Assembly: GCF_036014215.1 (NCBI RefSeq) | Contig: NZ_CP107921.1 | Location: 6,569,501-6,633,500 of the forward strand | Length of the DNA stretch: 64,000 nucleotides | Direction of reading: 5' to 3' | Origin: Streptomyces sp. NBC_00440 | GTDB taxonomy: Bacteria > Actinomycetota > Actinomycetes > Streptomycetales > Streptomycetaceae | Shown here: piece after piece, positions 35,236-44,479 of the stretch | Numbering within the stretch: the stretch's first letter is position 1 | Layout: each line of letters opens with the position of its first letter | Position numbers and translations under genes: made by a program | The notes under the pieces: model-generated | The model's input: only the letters and a program-made list of their open reading frames with translations | The model's database searches: none | Told to the model about the DNA's origin: nothing

Positions 35236-36438
35236 TTGTCCATCACCTCGGAATCCTCCGCGATATCCGCGGAGCGCACTGCCCAGACGTCCCGGACGTC
35301 CGAGGCACCCCCGGCGCCCCCGACGAACCGGGCGGTGCACGGAAGGCTCCCGTCCCTCACCGGGCTGCGCTTCATCGCCGCCCTGCTGGTGTTCGGGTAC
35401 CACTCCTCGCTGGCCCTGCCGGCCCTCAACCCCTTCGCCTCGGACGACGTCGCGGACGGCTACCGGTGGCTGTTCAGTAACGCCGGCTGGGCCGGCGTGA
35501 CCTTCTTCTTCATCCTCAGCGGATTCGTCCTGACCTGGTCGGCACGGTCCGGCGACCGGCCCCGGCACTTCTGGCGCCGTCGCTTCTTCAAGGTCTACCC
35601 GAACCATCTGGTCACCTGGGTACTGGCCCTCGTACTCCTCACCGGCGCCGCCACCCAGTGGTGGCAGGCCGTGCCGAACCTTTTCCTGGTGCATGCGTGG
35701 GTGCCGGAGTTCTCGGTGTTCCTCGGGGTCAACCCGCCGAGCTGGTCACTCGCCTGCGAGCTCTTCTTCTACCTCTGCTTCCCGCTGTTCCTGCGCTGGA
35801 TCAAGCGGATCCCGTCCGCACACCTGTGGCGCTGGGCCATCGGGACCGCCGCTGCGGTGATCGCCGTCCCGGCGCTCGCGTACCTGCTGCTCCCTGGCGA
35901 CCCGCCCATGCCGGAGGGCTCCCCGGCCTCCGTCTGGCAGTACTGGAGCGTGTACATGCTCCCTCCGGTACGCGCCATGGACTTCGTACTCGGCATGCTG
36001 ATGGCACGCATCGTCCTCACCGGGGTCAGGTTCCGCGTGAAGCCGCTGCCCGCCGCACTTGCCTGCGTGGCGGCCTACGCGCTCTCCCTGTACATTCCTT
36101 GGCTCTACGCCCTCGACGCGGTCTTCGTCATCCCGATGGCCCTCTTGATCCCGGCAGTCGCGATGGCCGATGTCGAAGGCAGGCCGTCACTGTTGCGCAA
36201 CCGCTTCCTCCACTGGCTCGGCGAGGTCTCCTTCGCCTTCTACATGGTCCATCTGATCCTGCTGAACGTCGTCCGGGAGCTGCTCGGACCCGACTTGTTC
36301 TTCGGAACCGCAGCGGGCTTCTGCGTGCTGCTGCTGGAGGCCGTGGCGACGCTCGGAGTGGCCTGGCTGATGTACGTGGCGGTCGAACGGCCTGCGATGA
36401 ACCGCTGGGGCCGTCCCCGGAAGAAGGTGACCGCATGA
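35236..36438 (+). CDS. membrane acyltransferase 3 family protein, copy C (diverged)
   Basis: Starts at TTG 35236 after GGAG. The 400-residue product has the same signposts as copies A and B (PSLTGLRFIAALLVFGYHSS, FFILSGFVLTWSA, WRRRFFKVYPNH, WSLACELFFYLCFP, AVERPAMNRW). The DNA is clearly diverged, so it is an older paralogue, not part of the recent duplication. An N-terminal Ser/Thr/Ala-rich stretch of about 35 residues precedes the first membrane segment. The next gene begins inside its stop codon (ATGA). Confidence 0.86.
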   Translation: MSITSESSAISAERTAQTSRTSEAPPAPPTNRAVHGRLPSLTGLRFIAALLVFGYHSSLALPALNPFASDDVADGYRWLFSNAGWAGVTFFFILSGFVLTWSARSGDRPRHFWRRRFFKVYPNHLVTWVLALVLLTGAATQWWQAVPNLFLVHAWVPEFSVFLGVNPPSWSLACELFFYLCFPLFLRWIKRIPSAHLWRWAIGTAAAVIAVPALAYLLLPGDPPMPEGSPASVWQYWSVYMLPPVRAMDFVLGMLMARIVLTGVRFRVKPLPAALACVAAYALSLYIPWLYALDAVFVIPMALLIPAVAMADVEGRPSLLRNRFLHWLGEVSFAFYMVHLILLNVVRELLGPDLFFGTAAGFCVLLLEAVATLGVAWLMYVAVERPAMNRWGRPRKKVTA

Positions 36439-37334
36439 GGGCCGTGACCTTCGACCGGTACGGACCGCCGGAGGTCCTCACCGTGGCAGAGCGGACCATG
36501 CCACGGCCCGGACCCCAGGACATCCTGGTCCGGGTGGCCGCGGTGGCGGTCAACCCGGTCGACGTGGCAGTACGCCGGGGTGACATCCCCTCCCCGCTGC
36601 TGCCGGCCGTCGTGGGCTGGGACGTCTCCGGCACCGTCGTCGAGGCGGGACCCCGTGCGACCCGCTTCCGGGCGGGTGACCGTGTGATTGCCGCGCGGTC
36701 CCCGCTGTCCACCGGAGCCGGGGTGTCCGCCGAATTCGTCGCCCTGGACGAGTCGCTCGCGGCGCACGCACCCGTCGGCGTTCCGCTGGAGGAGGCCGCC
36801 GCGCTGCCACTGGCCGCTCTCACCGCGGAGCAGGCACTGGCGCAGCTGGGTCCCGACTGCGGCCGTCTGCTGGTGGCCGGCGCCGGCGGCGCGGTGGGAG
36901 GCTTCGTCGTCCAGCTCGCGGCACTGCGCGGATGGCGGCCGAGCGGCCTGGCTCGCGGCGGCGACGCGGCGGCCGTGGCCGCCCTCGGGGCCTGCGAGGT
37001 CTTCTCCGACTTGGACGCACCTCCCGCCGGGGCGTTCGATGTCGTCATCGACGCGGCCGGCCGGCCGGAGACGGTGGCGGCGGTGCGCGAGGGGGGACGC
37101 TACCTGTCACTGACGCCTTTCGCCGTGCCGGAGCCCGAGAGGTCCGTAACGGTGGACATCTACGGTGTGCGGACCGACGGCAGCATGCTCGGCACTCTGG
37201 CACGCACGGTGGACGCGGGGCATCTGACCCTGCGCATCGCCCATGTCCTGCCCTTCGAGGACGCGCAGAAGGCGCATGCCCTCCTTGAAGGGGGCGGTAT
37301 CCGCGGCAAGATCCTTCTGACACCGGACACCTGA
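36435..37334 (+). CDS. quinone-oxidoreductase-type NADP dehydrogenase
   Basis: This 299-residue zinc-free medium-chain reductase has the quinone oxidoreductase start RAVTFDRYGPPEVL, NPVDVAVRRG, VVGWDVSGTVVEAG, the nucleotide motif VAGAGGAVGGFVVQLA and a C-terminal HVLPFEDAQKAHALLEGGGIRGKILL. It is expected to reduce an enone or quinone with NADPH. It is coupled to acyltransferase C by an ATGA overlap and ends block 2. Confidence 0.87.
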   Translation: MRAVTFDRYGPPEVLTVAERTMPRPGPQDILVRVAAVAVNPVDVAVRRGDIPSPLLPAVVGWDVSGTVVEAGPRATRFRAGDRVIAARSPLSTGAGVSAEFVALDESLAAHAPVGVPLEEAAALPLAALTAEQALAQLGPDCGRLLVAGAGGAVGGFVVQLAALRGWRPSGLARGGDAAAVAALGACEVFSDLDAPPAGAFDVVIDAAGRPETVAAVREGGRYLSLTPFAVPEPERSVTVDIYGVRTDGSMLGTLARTVDAGHLTLRIAHVLPFEDAQKAHALLEGGGIRGKILLTPDT

Positions 37335-37734
37335 TCCGTACGGCTGCGGGGCGGGGAGGAGAACAGAACCCGTCCCCGCGCTCAGCCGACTGCGACGGAC
37401 CTCCGCAGATGCCGGGGACGGCAGTCGTCCCCGGCGCCGGGCAGCTGTCCCCCGCCCCCACGAGCCCCGGGCCGCTCTTCGACTGCTCGACAGCGCGTCC
37501 ACCGCCCTCCCGCGCCCACCGGGCGGCAGGCGCCGTCCGCCATGGCCCGGAACGAACCATTCCCACTGCTGAACAAGGTATCGGAGCGGAAGAGATGCAC
37601 TGGTCAGGGATGTACACCGACACGGTGTCCGCCGCACACGGCGAGCCGGCGGGCACTGGGCAGGAGGCGAACCGACGGGCAGTACGCGCTCCGAGGACCC
37701 CGCGCGTGGCATGGACGACTCGGCGGAGGCGGTG
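37335..37734. other. intergenic region between blocks 2 and 3
   Basis: Open frames in this 400-bp gap on both strands show no family features. It presumably holds the promoter of block 3, but no clear -10 or operator is visible. The kinase frame is open from 37711, and I regard 37711-37734 as leader. Confidence 0.4.
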
Positions 37735-38391
37735 ATGCCGTTCACCGAGGCGCCCGTGGCCGACGAACGCCCGCCGTTCCACGTCCTGCTGGGTCCGGAC
37801 GGCGCGGGAAAGTCCTCCGTCATGGTGGAGATCGCCACCCGGCTGCCCGGCTGGCGGACCCTCTCCACCGACCACGGCCTCCTCGAACCAGGACACGAAC
37901 TCGTCGGAACGCTGCGCCGGCAGGTCGTCCAGGACGTCCTGCCGCACCTGGGCACCCACTACTCGGCTGACTTCCTGGCCAGCGTGCTTCAGACCGCCGT
38001 GGTCCATCTCAAGGACGAACTGGCCCGGCACGAAGCCGGTGTGCCACTGCTCGTCGACTCCTATTACTACAAGATCCTCGCGAAGTGCCGTCTGGCCGGG
38101 ATCCGGCACAACCCCATGTACGACTGGTGGCGTTCCTTCCCCCGGCCCCGCTCCGTCGTCTACGTCGACGTCACGCCCGAGTCCGCTTGGCGGCGCTCGG
38201 ACGACGGCGCACGGCTCAACCCCCTGGAGTACTTCGGAGACCGCCCCGAATGGCTGGGCTTCGAGAGCTATCAGACGAGTCTTCGCAAACTGATGCTGGA
38301 AGAGGTGCGGGACGTGCCAGTGACGATCATCGAGGAGCAGCCGAGTGCGGCCAGGGCCGCCGAGGCCGTGGTGGAGGTGCTCGCGCCATGA
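37735..38391 (+). CDS. thymidylate-kinase-like P-loop kinase
   Basis: ATG 37735 follows GGAGG (37725-37729) by five bases, better than ATG 37711. The 218-residue product has the P-loop GPDGAGKSSVMVEIA near the start and a thymidylate-kinase-like middle (VPLLVDSYYYKILAKCRLAG, where TMPK has a DR-x-lid motif). VVYVDVTPESAWRRS matches the strand before the lid. The substrate-binding residues of true TMPK are not all present. A housekeeping TMPK is not expected inside a cluster, so it may phosphorylate a small-molecule intermediate. It is coupled to the ligase gene by an ATGA overlap. Confidence 0.7.
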   Translation: MPFTEAPVADERPPFHVLLGPDGAGKSSVMVEIATRLPGWRTLSTDHGLLEPGHELVGTLRRQVVQDVLPHLGTHYSADFLASVLQTAVVHLKDELARHEAGVPLLVDSYYYKILAKCRLAGIRHNPMYDWWRSFPRPRSVVYVDVTPESAWRRSDDGARLNPLEYFGDRPEWLGFESYQTSLRKLMLEEVRDVPVTIIEEQPSAARAAEAVVEVLAP

Positions 38392-40100
38392 CCACGGACA
38401 TGCGGAGCGCCGCGAGCGCCGCCGACGACGGACAGGGCTGGGCGGCGCCCGGGCACGCGGACCGCTACCGCCGGCGGGTCCTCGACGAACGGTCCCGGCT
38501 CGCCCACGCACTCGGCGACATGCGGGGCTGGCAGCACGATGTCCTCGCCGATCTGCTCGATTTCAACAGCGGCACCGAATTCGGCAGGCAGCACGGATTC
38601 GGCCGAGTGCGAGACATCGACGATTTCCGCAAGGCCGTCCCCGTGCGGGACTACTCCGCCCATGCACCACTCATCGAGCGAATGGCGGGCGGCGAGCCGA
38701 ACCTGCTCTCGGCCGACCAGCCCGTCGTGTACTTCACCAGCAGCGGAAGCACCGGCGCCCACAAGAAGATCCCGGTCACGCCGCAGTTCATGCGGACCAC
38801 CTTCTTCCCCTTCTACTACGCGGCCTGGGCTCCGCTCATCGAGAACTTCCCCGATGTGACGCACCGGCCCGACGCCGTCCTCAACCTCAAGCACGATCCA
38901 CTGACCGCCCCACCCACCACGTCGGGGGGCCGGCCCCACGTCGGCGCGAGCCAGGTGGACTTCGGTGCCCAGTTCGGCGAGCCGTTGTCCGCCGAACTGG
39001 GCACCGCCGCCCCCTGGGGCACCCTTCCCGTGGACGTCGCTCCCGACGACCACGCGGAGAAGATGTACCTGCGGCTGCGGCTTGCCGTGCAGAGCGACGT
39101 ACGCTGCCTGATCGGCATCAATCCGGCGATGATCGCCGCTGTGCCGTACCAGCTCACCCTGTGGTGGGAACGGATCGTCAAGGAGGTACGCGACGGAACG
39201 CTGGGCGGTATGCCGTACGGCAGCCCGGACCCGGCGCGAGCCGCCGAACTGGCCTTCATCGCAGACTACTTCGGCGCAGTGGACCCGGCCCGCGTGTGGC
39301 CGCGGATCCGGGCCCTGTTCGGCTGGACGACGGGTGTAGCCTCCCTGTACCTGCCCTCCCTGCGTGAGCGTTTCGGGATCGGCGTCGCGGCGCTGCCGGC
39401 TCCTGTGGCCGCATCGGAGGGGCCGGTCGGGGTGCCGCTGGACCGGCACGGCTCGGCGGGCAGCCTGGTCGTCACCGCGTCCGTGTACGAGTTCGTCGAC
39501 GCCGACGCCGATCTCACTCCCGACACCGAGACGCTGCTGCCGAGCGAGCTGGAGGCCGGACGCGAGTACCACGTGATCTTCAGTCACGTGGGCGGCCTCT
39601 ACCGGTACGCGGGGGGCGATGTCGTGAGGGTGGTGGACATGCCCGGCGGGGTGCCCAGGGTCGCCTACGCGGGCCGTTCCGGCCGGTCCGACGCGGCGGG
39701 GGAGCGTCTGCGTGAGTCGCAGGTGCTCAGGGCCCTGCGCTCCGCGCTGACTGCCACCGGCCTGGGACTCGTCAACGTGTGCTGCCGGACCGAGCGCAGG
39801 CCCGGAGAGGACGCGGCGTACTACGTCTTCGCCGTTGCTCCGGAGTCCCCCTGGCAGCCGGCCGAGATCGTCCGTTTCACCGAGCTCCTCGACGAGGCAC
39901 TGGCGCGTGAGTCAGCCGGCTACGCCGGGGCCCGGACCCAGCGCCGTCTGGCAGCCCCGGTCCTGCGTCTCCTGGACCGGGACGCCTTCCAACGGGACTG
40001 GCACGCCGCAGTCGCCACCGGAATCCGTCCCACCCAGGTCAAGGACCGTCTGTTCCGCCAGGACGACGCGCTCTGGCGCCGCCTGACAGGCGGCGTCTGA
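38388..40100 (+). CDS. GH3-family acyl-adenylating ligase
   Basis: This 570-residue protein resembles the GH3 (auxin-conjugating) branch of acyl-adenylate enzymes. It shows an N-terminal helical part with WQHDVLADLLDFNSGTEFGRQHGF, the ATP-binding loop YFTSSGSTGAHKKIPVT, WTTGVASLYLP, ASEGPVGVPLD and YHVIFSHVGGLYRYAGGDVVRV near the end of the large domain. A C-terminal domain has DAAYYVFAV. GH3 proteins join an acyl group to an amine, commonly an amino acid, through an acyl-AMP. Bacterial members occur in specialised metabolism. The start overlaps the kinase stop (ATGA). The acid and acceptor are unknown. Confidence 0.8.
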   Translation: MTTDMRSAASAADDGQGWAAPGHADRYRRRVLDERSRLAHALGDMRGWQHDVLADLLDFNSGTEFGRQHGFGRVRDIDDFRKAVPVRDYSAHAPLIERMAGGEPNLLSADQPVVYFTSSGSTGAHKKIPVTPQFMRTTFFPFYYAAWAPLIENFPDVTHRPDAVLNLKHDPLTAPPTTSGGRPHVGASQVDFGAQFGEPLSAELGTAAPWGTLPVDVAPDDHAEKMYLRLRLAVQSDVRCLIGINPAMIAAVPYQLTLWWERIVKEVRDGTLGGMPYGSPDPARAAELAFIADYFGAVDPARVWPRIRALFGWTTGVASLYLPSLRERFGIGVAALPAPVAASEGPVGVPLDRHGSAGSLVVTASVYEFVDADADLTPDTETLLPSELEAGREYHVIFSHVGGLYRYAGGDVVRVVDMPGGVPRVAYAGRSGRSDAAGERLRESQVLRALRSALTATGLGLVNVCCRTERRPGEDAAYYVFAVAPESPWQPAEIVRFTELLDEALARESAGYAGARTQRRLAAPVLRLLDRDAFQRDWHAAVATGIRPTQVKDRLFRQDDALWRRLTGGV

Positions 40101-40208
40101 GACGTACGGGAGAAGCGCCGCCTGCCACCATGCCCGGCCTTCACGGCCGTGCGCTGTCGCGCCACGCCCAGTTCCACCCCGAGCATCCACGCACAAGGAG
40201 AGCCCCAG

Positions 40209-41066
40209 ATGACCGAACTGCTCAACCCGGTCGAACGGACCGCACTGCTCACAGCGGCGCTTCGGGCCGCCGAGACGCGGCGGGAGGACCGGCTCTACGA
40301 GGATCCGTACGCCGCGCGGCTCTGCGGTGACGCCGGGCCCGAACTGCTTGCCGAGGTGCGGGCCGCCACATTTCCACCCGACCGGCCGCGGTCGCTGCCC
40401 AGCACCCCCGACTACAACGCCATCCGTACCCGGTTCTTCGACGAGTTCCTGCGCGGCGCCGCGGAGGATCCGGGCATGACGCAGATCGTTCTGGCGCCCT
40501 CCGGTATGGACTCCCGTGCCTACCGCATGGATTGGCCCGCCCACATCCGCTACTTCGAGGTGGACCGCCCGGCGGTCCTGGAGTTCAAGGCCGACCGGCT
40601 AGAAGGTGTGCCTCCGCGCGTGGCACACCGTACCGTGGCCGTGGACCTTACCGCCGACGACTGGGAGCACCGGCTCATCGACAGCGGGTACGACCCCGCG
40701 CTGCCGTCCACCTGGCTGCTCGAGGGGCTGCTCTACTACATTCCGGAAGCCGACACCCACCGCATGCTGGAACGGGTGGCGGCAGTCTCCGCGCCCGGCA
40801 GCCGTATCGCCGCCGACCTCGTCAACAAGGCTGCCCTGACGTTGCCGCACATGCGGGGCCTGCTGGACGTCTTCGCGGGATGGGGCTGCCCCTGGCTGTT
40901 CGGCAGCGACGAACCGGAAGCCCTCTTCGCCCGTTTCGGGTTCGATGCCGTGGCAGACCAGCCCGGCGACACGGGAGCGGACTTCGGCCGTTGGCCCGAC
41001 CCGGTTCCGGCACGCGGCGTCAAGGACGTGCGCCGGGTCTTCTTCGTCCACGGGCGGCGACGTTGA
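40209..41066 (+). CDS. SAM-dependent methyltransferase, LCM/TIGR00027 type
   Basis: AAGGAG lies eight bases before the ATG at 40209. The 285-residue product shows the leucine-carboxyl-methyltransferase-type series: NPVERTALLTAALRAAE, LYEDPYAARL, FFDEFL, SGMDSRAYRMDW (in place of the SAM glycine motif), YFEVDRPAVLEFK and WLLEGLLYYIPEA. These actinobacterial enzymes methylate oxygen, frequently in natural products. The next gene starts in its stop (TTGA overlap). Confidence 0.88.
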   Translation: MTELLNPVERTALLTAALRAAETRREDRLYEDPYAARLCGDAGPELLAEVRAATFPPDRPRSLPSTPDYNAIRTRFFDEFLRGAAEDPGMTQIVLAPSGMDSRAYRMDWPAHIRYFEVDRPAVLEFKADRLEGVPPRVAHRTVAVDLTADDWEHRLIDSGYDPALPSTWLLEGLLYYIPEADTHRMLERVAAVSAPGSRIAADLVNKAALTLPHMRGLLDVFAGWGCPWLFGSDEPEALFARFGFDAVADQPGDTGADFGRWPDPVPARGVKDVRRVFFVHGRRR

Positions 41067-42538
41067 CCGCGTGGGGGGACGGGCCGGGGACGGCCGCCGC
41101 TCCCGTGGTCGTCGTGGGTGGCAGCTTTGCTGGCCTCGCCACCGCCCTGGCCCTCGCCGGACATGGTTTCCGGGTGATGGTCCTGGAGCGTTCCGCCCCG
41201 CCCCCGGAGGGCCCGGTCGCCAAGGCCGCCGGGCTCTGGGACCGCCCCACCGTCCCACAGAGCGACCATTCGCACACACTCACCTCGCTCGGGGTGCGCG
41301 TTCTGCGCCGGTCCGCCCCATGGCTCCTGGAGAGAGCCGTGGCGGAAGGCGCGCGACTCCTCGACATCACGGAGGCGGCGCCCGTCGCAGGGCCAGGCGA
41401 GCCGGCCGACGACGACCTTGTGGCGTTGGCCGTGCGCCGTACCTTGCTCGAACTGCTTCTGTACCGCGCGGTACGCGACCTGCCGGGCGTCATCCTCGAT
41501 CACGGGACGACGGTGCGGAGTCTGCTCTTCGACCCACCCCGGTCCCGTGTGACGGGCGTGGTGACCGAGCGCGGCGAGCGGCTGCCCGCGCGGTTCGTGG
41601 TGGACGCCACGGGCCGTCGGGCCGCCTCTCTCTCCTGGCTGGCGGACGCCGGGGTACCCGTGGGCGAGGACCTGACGGCCCCCACCCAGCTGCGCTGTTT
41701 CTCCCGCTTCTACCAACTGTCCACCCACGGCCACACGCTGCCAGGCCCCCTCAACCGAGGAAACGCCGCCGGGGGCATCTGGGACCACTACGCCGCGGTC
41801 GTGCACCCCGCCGACAACGGCATCTTCGCGATCTCCATAGGGGCGCCGACCGGCGACACCGGCACGAATCCTCTGCGCACACCAGCGGGCTTCACGGCTG
41901 CCGCTCGTCTGTCGCCGCACGTGGCGCCGTTCGCCGACGAACGGATCGCGACACCACTGACAGGTGTACGCGCCATCACCACGCCTCCCAACATCCTTCG
42001 TTCCACCGCCCGGCCGGGCCGCTGGCAGGTGGCCGGCCTGTTCCCCGTCGGGGAAGCCGCGTGCGTCACCGATCCGCTGTACGGGCGTGGCATGTCGCTG
42101 GCTCTCCAGCATGCCTTCGCGCTTGCTGAACTCCTCGCGTCGTACCCGGAGGCGGGTGCAGCGCAGAGCGAGCGGGCAGTACGGATCGCCGACAGAATCC
42201 ACCGCCCCTGGTTCGAGCAGGCCGTCCACGACAGCCGGGCGCGCACCCGGCTGTGGCGGGCCCGTGCCGAGAACACCGGGCCGGCGCCGGTGCCGCCCGT
42301 CGCGCCCGGCCGTCCCGCCTTGTCCGAGGTGGCGAGCGGGGCGGCCGGCGACGCCACGCTCTGGCGTGGCCTGGTCCGCATCCTGATGGGCCTCAACACG
42401 CCTGCGGAGATACTCGACTCGGCCGATTTCAGAGTACGGGTTCGGGCGGCCGACGCCGCTGGTGGTGTGCCGGCCGACTTGCTGCCCCCCACCCGCGCGG
42501 AACTGCTGTCCGCTCTGGGCACAGGCGGGCGGGACTGA
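41063..42538 (+). CDS. FAD-dependent monooxygenase
   Basis: The 491-residue flavoprotein has the dinucleotide motif VVVVGGSFAGLATALALAGHG, a VLER end of the second strand, RRTLLELLLYRAV with the conserved Arg, VVDATGRRA, and the second FAD motif GRWQVAGLFPVGEAACVTDPLYGRGMSLALQHAFALAELL. The usual GD before the Pro-rich FAD loop reads GEAACVTDP. It belongs to the aromatic-hydroxylase-like group (tryptophan halogenase/geranylgeranyl reductase side) rather than PheA types. TTG 41063 overlaps the methyltransferase stop; no strong Shine-Dalgarno supports it, so the start may be a few codons later. Confidence 0.85.
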   Translation: MTAWGDGPGTAAAPVVVVGGSFAGLATALALAGHGFRVMVLERSAPPPEGPVAKAAGLWDRPTVPQSDHSHTLTSLGVRVLRRSAPWLLERAVAEGARLLDITEAAPVAGPGEPADDDLVALAVRRTLLELLLYRAVRDLPGVILDHGTTVRSLLFDPPRSRVTGVVTERGERLPARFVVDATGRRAASLSWLADAGVPVGEDLTAPTQLRCFSRFYQLSTHGHTLPGPLNRGNAAGGIWDHYAAVVHPADNGIFAISIGAPTGDTGTNPLRTPAGFTAAARLSPHVAPFADERIATPLTGVRAITTPPNILRSTARPGRWQVAGLFPVGEAACVTDPLYGRGMSLALQHAFALAELLASYPEAGAAQSERAVRIADRIHRPWFEQAVHDSRARTRLWRARAENTGPAPVPPVAPGRPALSEVASGAAGDATLWRGLVRILMGLNTPAEILDSADFRVRVRAADAAGGVPADLLPPTRAELLSALGTGGRD

Positions 42539-43671
42539 TGGCCGACGCGCGGCGCAAGGTGCTGCTGGCACCGGTCACCGTCACCCCGTCCAAACCGCTG
42601 ACCCCCAGCCATCTCAAGGGCCTGCTCTGGGCGGACGTGATGTACCGGGCCACCAAGGCGTACGCCGAGGTGACCTACCGCTACAGCCACACCACGTACC
42701 ACCGCACCGAACAGACTTCCGGTTTCTGGGAGTTCCTCGACCGCGTCCGACCCGGCGCCGACTACGCGGCACTGTCGGAGTCCGACGTCGGGGAGCTGTA
42801 TGTCCGCTACCGCGCCGAGGGCCACGCTCCCACCGCCGGCGCCCTCCGCCCCTACGCCGAGGCCATCGAGAACGACGGCTTCGTGCACCCAGCCGGGGCT
42901 CGCGTGCTGAGGCTGTGGGCGGGTCACTACGAGCGGCTCGGACTGCACGACCCTGGACTGCTCGCACACCAGCCCCCCGGATTCGGCTTGGAGGAGATGA
43001 TCGAGGACCTGCTCGCCACAGGGCTGGGCCTCGACCAGCGGGACGTGGGCGGGCCGGTGTACCTCGACGCCACACGGTACGGGCTGCCGCTGCGGCAGAT
43101 CGTCACCGCCGACGGGCGCCCCAACTACGTTGCCTGCGCGCTTCGCGAGCTCCTGCCGCTCGCGCCTCGGTACGACGAGATCGTGCTCCTCTACGACCGG
43201 GAACTCGACCCCGACTACCGGGCGTTGGAGCGCGTACTGAGCCTCAAGGGGCCGACCGTCCACCGAGTGCCGATCGGTCGGGTCCCCATCGGCGGGAAGA
43301 TCAGCTCGGCCCGGCGCGGTGGCTGGGGCGACCACACCGTGGAGGCACTGCTGCGTTCGTTCGCCGACGCCGCCGATCCGGCGGCCGTCCGGCTCGCCAT
43401 GCGGCTGTACTTCATCGCCTCGCTCGGGCCGGGGCAGCAGGATTCGTTCCGGCGCGACCTGCTCGGTAGATACCTGGTCCGTGCGGAAGGGCTTCTGAGC
43501 CGGGCCGCCGAGGCGCCTGAAGTGGGGCCCGAGGCCCTGTCGGCGCTGCTCCGGCGGCACAGGCGAGGTCACATCCACACCTATGTGGATCCCTACCGGC
43601 TCACCTCGTCCCTGCTCGGCCGACGCGGTCCGGCCGTCGGCCGCTCCCTGCTCGCCACGGTGTCTCCATGA
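42538..43671 (+). CDS. class I aminoacyl-tRNA-synthetase-like protein, unassigned
   Basis: I do not recognise a named family. The 377-residue product reads like the catalytic core of a class I synthetase, closest to ArgRS. TPSKPLTPSHLKGLLWADV (16-34) sits where the HIGH motif is, keeping only its second His. YLDATRYGLPLRQIVTADG then RPNYVACALRELLPLAPRYDEIVLLYD matches the ArgRS pattern before the KMSKS loop. GGKISSARRGGWGDHTVEALL (252-272) matches GKMSxRxG-V-LDDLL. A C-terminal helical part of 100 residues is too short for tRNA anticodon recognition. It may activate an amino acid or acid as an adenylate for amide or ester formation. It overlaps the previous stop by one base and the next start by four. 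Confidence 0.5.
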   Translation: MADARRKVLLAPVTVTPSKPLTPSHLKGLLWADVMYRATKAYAEVTYRYSHTTYHRTEQTSGFWEFLDRVRPGADYAALSESDVGELYVRYRAEGHAPTAGALRPYAEAIENDGFVHPAGARVLRLWAGHYERLGLHDPGLLAHQPPGFGLEEMIEDLLATGLGLDQRDVGGPVYLDATRYGLPLRQIVTADGRPNYVACALRELLPLAPRYDEIVLLYDRELDPDYRALERVLSLKGPTVHRVPIGRVPIGGKISSARRGGWGDHTVEALLRSFADAADPAAVRLAMRLYFIASLGPGQQDSFRRDLLGRYLVRAEGLLSRAAEAPEVGPEALSALLRRHRRGHIHTYVDPYRLTSSLLGRRGPAVGRSLLATVSP

Positions 43672-44477
43672 ATTCCGCCGGCTCTGTTCCCTTGAGCGCT
43701 CCCGGCAGTCATGGCGCCTGTCGGGTTCCCACCGAGCTTCTCGGGCCCGAGCAGCTGCTCACGGTCGCGGCCGGACGGCTGCGTGCGGCCCGGCCCGCCT
43801 TGGCCGCGCGGTTCGACCTGACCAGCCCGGCCGGCCTTCTCGCGGCCAGGACCGCGCTCGCCGCCGACGACACGGATCCGACGGGAGGCCCTCTGACCGT
43901 CACGGTTGTGGACCGCTTCCGCCTCCCTCAGTGGGTGGCCGAGACCTGCGCTTTCGCGCTCTCCGTTCCGGCGGAGCGCGCCGAGCCGTGGTGGCGCGCC
44001 TTCACCCGCACGGTCTTTCTGGCCGGCCGGCCGGTCAACCTCACCGACCGGTTCTTCTTCGACCACGTGGCCGGGAACGGCTCCGTAGCTTGGGCGGGCC
44101 CTGTTCCCGGCGGACAGACCGCCGCACTGCGCCGACTGCTCAAGACGTTCAGCGGCACCCGGGAAGTCTCCGCGTGGGCCCCCATGGACGTGGAGGTGCG
44201 GGCACCGTCCCACGGCGTCGCGGAGCGTCGGCCCGTTCACCGCGACCTGTATGTCGCCACCGAGCAGATCACCGTCTCCGAGCTGTTGGTCCAGGTGAAC
44301 CACCTCCTCGTCGAGGCGGTTCTGGACGGTCTGATCGCCCACGGGGACCGGCTGACCCTGCGGTCCGTCGACCGGCTGACCGGCCCGGCGGTCCCCTTCG
44401 CCGCTCTGCGTGTCGACACGGATACCCACCGGCCGGAGGAACTCCGCGCCTACGCCGGCCTGACCGAGGAGATCTGA
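43668..44477 (+). CDS. unknown cluster protein, 269 residues
   Basis: No family recognised. The protein has a Ser/Gly-rich N-terminus of about 25 residues and mixed alpha/beta content without membrane segments or signal. Notable phrases are RTVFLAGRPVNLTDRFFFDHVAGNGSVAW, SGTREVSAWAPMDVEV and RDLYVATEQITVSELLVQVNHLLVEAVLDG. It is coupled by ATGA overlap to the synthetase-like gene, so the two probably work on the same step, for example as partner or condensation subunit. That is inference from context only. Confidence 0.65.
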   Translation: MNSAGSVPLSAPGSHGACRVPTELLGPEQLLTVAAGRLRAARPALAARFDLTSPAGLLAARTALAADDTDPTGGPLTVTVVDRFRLPQWVAETCAFALSVPAERAEPWWRAFTRTVFLAGRPVNLTDRFFFDHVAGNGSVAWAGPVPGGQTAALRRLLKTFSGTREVSAWAPMDVEVRAPSHGVAERRPVHRDLYVATEQITVSELLVQVNHLLVEAVLDGLIAHGDRLTLRSVDRLTGPAVPFAALRVDTDTHRPEELRAYAGLTEEI

Positions 44478-44479
44478 AT

